Shown: piece after piece, positions 61,331 through 64,000 of the stretch | Position numbering within the stretch: the stretch's first letter is position 1 | Layout of the letters: each line of letters opens with the position of its first letter | Source: Dipteris shenzhenensis | Lineage: Eukaryota > Polypodiophyta > Polypodiopsida > Gleicheniales | Strand: one strand, 5' to 3' | Length of the DNA: 64,000 nucleotides | Assembly (NCBI GenBank): GCA_047967505.1 | Contig: CM106541.1 | Notes under the pieces: model-generated | The model's input: the letters and a program-made list of their open reading frames with translations, nothing else | Told to the model about the DNA's origin: nothing | Database searches by the model: none | Translations under genes and position numbers: made by a program

Positions 61331-62442
61331 TGTCACACACTGTTCTTTCATAATCACGATCGAAATTGTAGCAAGATAATAATCACGAATGAACAAGAAG
61401 AGAGATTGCAATATGAACCAAACTGATTAGTCTTTACAATAATTTTGGAGAAGAACCACTCCGTGAAGGAGCTTGATACCACCCGCCCACCCCCGAGCTA
61501 TCTCACTCTCACTCTCACTCTCACTCGCATGAAGATGTTCAAATCAAATGATCAAACGATCAAATCTCAATCACACTCTCACTCTCAAAATATCTTGATC
61601 GGATCTTCTTCTTTGCACTACCTCGATTCGCGTGTACTAATATCACTTTCGCAGTGCCTCGATATGCGTGCCTTCTCTTCGCTCGAGCAACCTCGAGATG
61701 CATGCTTTCTCTTTTCTTTCGCTCAACCTCGATATGCATGCGTTGGATTGTGTGTTCTCATTCTCACGATCTCCTCTTCTTTTATAGCCTTTCATGACTC
61801 CAAAATAAGCCGCCAAAAACCTCCAAAATCGGTTAAAAATAGCTTTTCTCGAAAAGCGTGCATGTGCTTTTCACCTTCTTTTAGCATGCGCTTATGATAG
61901 CAAATGCATACAGAATTTCGACGTCTCTTTTTTTTTTTTTTAAGGCATGAAAATGGCCGTGTTCGGAGCATCACCACGCCTGCCTCATACATCCAATGGA
62001 CAAGCTCAATAGCTCATCTCGAAGATCGCACCCTCTTCTTTCCCTTTGCATTTGACCTTTCATGGATAATTCTTCCATCTCGACCTCCGTCTAATGCTTG
62101 CAACTCTTGACATGAAAATCCAGATGCACTTTTAGCTCAAAACCACTTTGTTAGCAACTTCTAACCTCCATACAGGCATGCAAACGAGAACCAAAAATTT
62201 ATCACTAGGACAAAGTTTTCTACTCAACAAGATCTAAAACTCTCTCATACAGAGTTTCTTCAAATTATTTCTCTACTCAAAATCAAGCCGCAAAATCTAG
62301 CCGACACCATAATGAACAAAAACCAAAATTTTTCGACCAACACCAAACTTTCCCAAAACCTTCAAAACATCAAAACCATCCTTTTTTAACACTATCTGTG
62401 ATATATATTCCAAAATATTTCATATATGAAATTGGAGTCACA
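61331..62442 (-). mobile_element. 3' LTR of the Ty3-type fragment
   Basis: On minus, a tract GAAGAGGGAACGAC after the chromodomain frame is followed by TGTGACTCC (62,442) and runs 1112 bases to GTGTGACA at 61,331. Contains CT/GA-rich repeats near 61,500-61,590 and repeated CCTCGATATGCGTG-type blocks near 61,650-61,740. Confidence 0.7.
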
Positions 62443-62469
62443 GTCGTTCCCTCTTCAGGAACTCTGTCC

Positions 62470-62790
62470 TCAGAGTTTAAATGAAGGAAACTCAGTAAGT
62501 AAAGCATCTAAGTCTACCCATGAAGCATCTTCTATAGGATAAGCATCCCACTTAACCAAAACTTCTTCTATTGTTCTATTCCTAAGCCGCTTTGTGTTCC
62601 TATCCAATATATATTCAGGTTCGACTTTCAAAGTCCCATCCTCTATGATCCTAGACTTGTCCTGCAAATTATGAGTTGGGTTGGCAACATAAGATTTCAA
62701 TAGACAGACATGGAAAACAGGATGCACTTTTATGTTCTCAGGCAGTTCAAGTTGATATGCAATCGAGGCAGCGCAAAGAAGAAGATCCAA
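62470..62790 (-). pseudogene. Ty3/gypsy integrase C-terminus with chromodomain
   Basis: Minus strand. AYQLELPENIKVHPVFHVCL is the integrase C-terminal (GPY/F-side) signature of Ty3 chromoviruses. The following EPEYILDRNTKRLRNRTIEE, VLVKWDAYPIEDASWVD and LLTEFPSF form a chromodomain. Chromodomains tether integrase to chromatin in plant chromoviruses. Only the last ~105 residues remain, and the start of the frame is LTR sequence joined by the inversion near 62,765. Confidence 0.9.
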
Positions 62791-63050
62791 TCAAGATATT
62801 TTGAGAGTGAGAGTGAGAGTGTGATTGAGATTGATCGTTTGATCATCTGATTTGAACATCTTCATGCGAGTGAGAGTGAGAGTGAGAGTGCGGGTGGTAT
62901 CGAGCTCCTTCACGGAGTGATTCTTCTCCAAAATTATTGTAAAGACTCATCAGTTTGATTCATACTGCAATCTCTCTTCTTGTTCATTCGTGATTATTAT
63001 CTTGCTACAATTTTGATCGTGATTGGGAAAGAACAGTGCGTGACACAACT

Positions 63051-63398
63051 ACTACTACCCCTCGATGCAATGTGACCCCAATCTTATCTGCCTTCTTGTA
63101 TAAGGTGATTGTGTTGCACTCTGTAGGAGTGGAAAGGCTGGCTCTTGTGGAATCCCTTCTTTCCGTCAGTCGATTCCCCCTACATCTGCATGTCACTAGC
63201 TTGGATGGCATGCATAACTATACCCTCTATATGGATGTGCTGTATCGATCCCTCCTAGATGTCGATGAAGCGCTAATGATTTTCATAGCAAAGTACTCTT
63301 GTCTTATTGAGGGGGCCATAATCGGAGTCCTGGCAATGTGCAAGTCCTTGGCCTCTCCATCATCTCCTCCATTGGCTCCCCAAAAAATTCAAATGTAG
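63051..63398 (+). CDS. ORF of unknown function in repeat L2 (split by the retroelement)
   Basis: This frame continues the MPIAT start at 61,316 after the retroelement: PRCNVTPILSAFLYKVIVLH, VERLALVESLLSVSRF, then a longer tail than copy L1 with LYRSLLDVDEALMIFIAKYS and LASPSSPPLAP, ending at 63,398. Hydrophobic helices are possible. The first ~40 residues are conserved with 4058-4243. No domain recognised; the insertion separates it from its presumed promoter. Confidence 0.4.
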   Translation, partial: TTTPRCNVTPILSAFLYKVIVLHSVGVERLALVESLLSVSRFPLHLHVTSLDGMHNYTLYMDVLYRSLLDVDEALMIFIAKYSCLIEGAIIGVLAMCKSLASPSSPPLAPQKIQM

Positions 63399-63403
63399 CA
63401 AGT

Positions 63404-64000
63404 TCGCCTGGCGGCAATACTCAGTTGTACAATATTCTCTTACTATCAGCAATCATCATTATTGAGTTGTACAAATATCCTCTTACTCAACGAGGCTCAT
63501 AACCACTCAGCAATGGATGGATGCAATCTTTTGGCCTCAAAGACTCTCAGTGATCTTTTGGCTCGCTGGATGTAATCTTTTGGTTTGTAAGACTCTTAGG
63601 AATTGTTGAGTTTTTACAAATTTAAATGCTTTTGTTCAATTTGAGGCTCTTAATATAAACTGTTGTCAAGTTTTTATATATACCACTCAGCAATGGTTGA
63701 GTGGTTATGGTCACTAGATGTAATCTTTTGACCTCTAAGCTCTCAACAATTGCTGAGGTTTTTATAAATGTAAGATCTTCTATTGAATTATTGCTCTCAT
63801 TATAAATTCAAGTTGTTAATTTTTATATATCTTGTTATTGGATGTAGATGTAATCTCTTTTGGTTAATGGAGAAGATTCCATGGAGCACAATGGTGAAGG
63901 ATTGCCTACTTTAGCATTGTGCTCATTGGAATATTACCCCCGCCCCCAAAAACATTGCACACAAGTTTCCTTCTTATTGTAAACATTGACTATGGAGCAT
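63404..64000. repeat. Diverged ~200-bp tandem repeat and flank
   Basis: Blocks CACTCAGCAATGG, GATGTAATCTTTTG and TCAACAATTGCTGAG or its variant recur near 63,420-63,500, 63,497-63,690 and 63,690-63,850. The segment ends in non-coding DNA with a C-rich run at 63,937-63,950. Confidence 0.55.

Larger units (their letters stand above)
61331..63045 (-). mobile_element. Ty3-type fragment with inverted LTR ends and 5-bp target duplication
   Basis: Flanked by the direct repeat CAACT (61,326-61,330 and 63,046-63,050); repeat L1 has a single CAACT at 4068-4072. Both ends begin TGTCAC.CACTGTTCTTTC inward, that is, 61,331-61,628 is repeated in inverted form at 62,761-63,045. Between them on minus lie the end of pol with a chromodomain and a full LTR. 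A normal element would have direct LTRs; here both outer ends are the same LTR 3' end. Most of gag and pol is missing. Confidence 0.88.
59676..63236 (+). repeat. ~1.6 kb dispersed repeat, copy L2 (interrupted)
   Basis: Direct copy of 2682-4265 in the same block order (GTTAATTACC motifs, TATA-like stretch near 61,110, CT-rich leader, MPIAT start at 61,316). It differs by an ~89-bp tandem duplication at 59,783-59,950 and by the retroelement at 61,331-63,045. After 63,236 it continues with sequence not present at copy L1. Confidence 0.78.

Overview
The window reads as repeat-rich nuclear DNA of a land plant, most likely a fern or another seed-free plant with a large genome. The support is one PLS-class pentatricopeptide-repeat (PPR) reading frame with the MYGKCG-rich repeats common in seed-free plants, plant-type introns (GT..AG, AT-rich) and plant families of transposable elements: Ty1/copia, Ty3 chromovirus, L1-type LINE with DUF4283, CACTA with tnp2/DUF4218/DUF4216, and TRIM-like units. 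I found no certain intact host gene. Nearly every coding stretch carries stops, frameshifts or truncations.

Layout. 1-5 kb: dispersed repeats, one CACTA terminus (2007-2681) and one copy of a ~1.6 kb repeat (2682-4265) whose partner lies at 59.7-63.2 kb. 5.2-8.4 kb: a gag-like remnant interrupted by a 248-bp MITE, then a copia RT/RNase H fragment with its LTR on the minus strand. 8.4-12.2 kb: a multi-exon plus-strand gene with two tandem Ulp1/SENP-like C48 protease modules. 12.7-13.6 kb: a CT-rich leader and a 144-codon ORF. 13.9-20.2 kb: a satellite array of ~185-bp monomers with higher-order structure and a G-box in most monomers. 20.2-24.2 kb: a decayed minus-strand coiled-coil/RING-H2 gene whose TATA box is preceded by about twenty palindromes of the type TACCTCGATCGAGGTA. 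27.6-29.6 kb: the PPR pseudogene. 34.9-39.0 kb: a minus-strand LINE.

39.3-46.6 kb is a tandem array of eight TRIM-like units, each with an initiator-tRNA-Met-type primer-binding site; further copies lie at 49.9-52.7 kb. Two partial CACTA elements in inverted orientation (46.6-49.9 and 52.7-56.8 kb) interrupt this family. 57.9-59.6 kb holds a decayed minus-strand kinase-like gene. At 61,331-63,045 a Ty3-type fragment with inverted rather than direct LTR ends sits between perfect 5-bp target duplications. The partner repeat at 4.07 kb preserves the empty site.

Functionally the window is a record of nested transposition and decay. The parts most worth following up are the palindromic retroelement, the tandem Ulp1 modules with a Cys-to-Ser change in one module, the palindrome-array promoter, the G-box satellite and the TRIM array. 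All calls rest on reading the sequence; no database search or alignment program was run.
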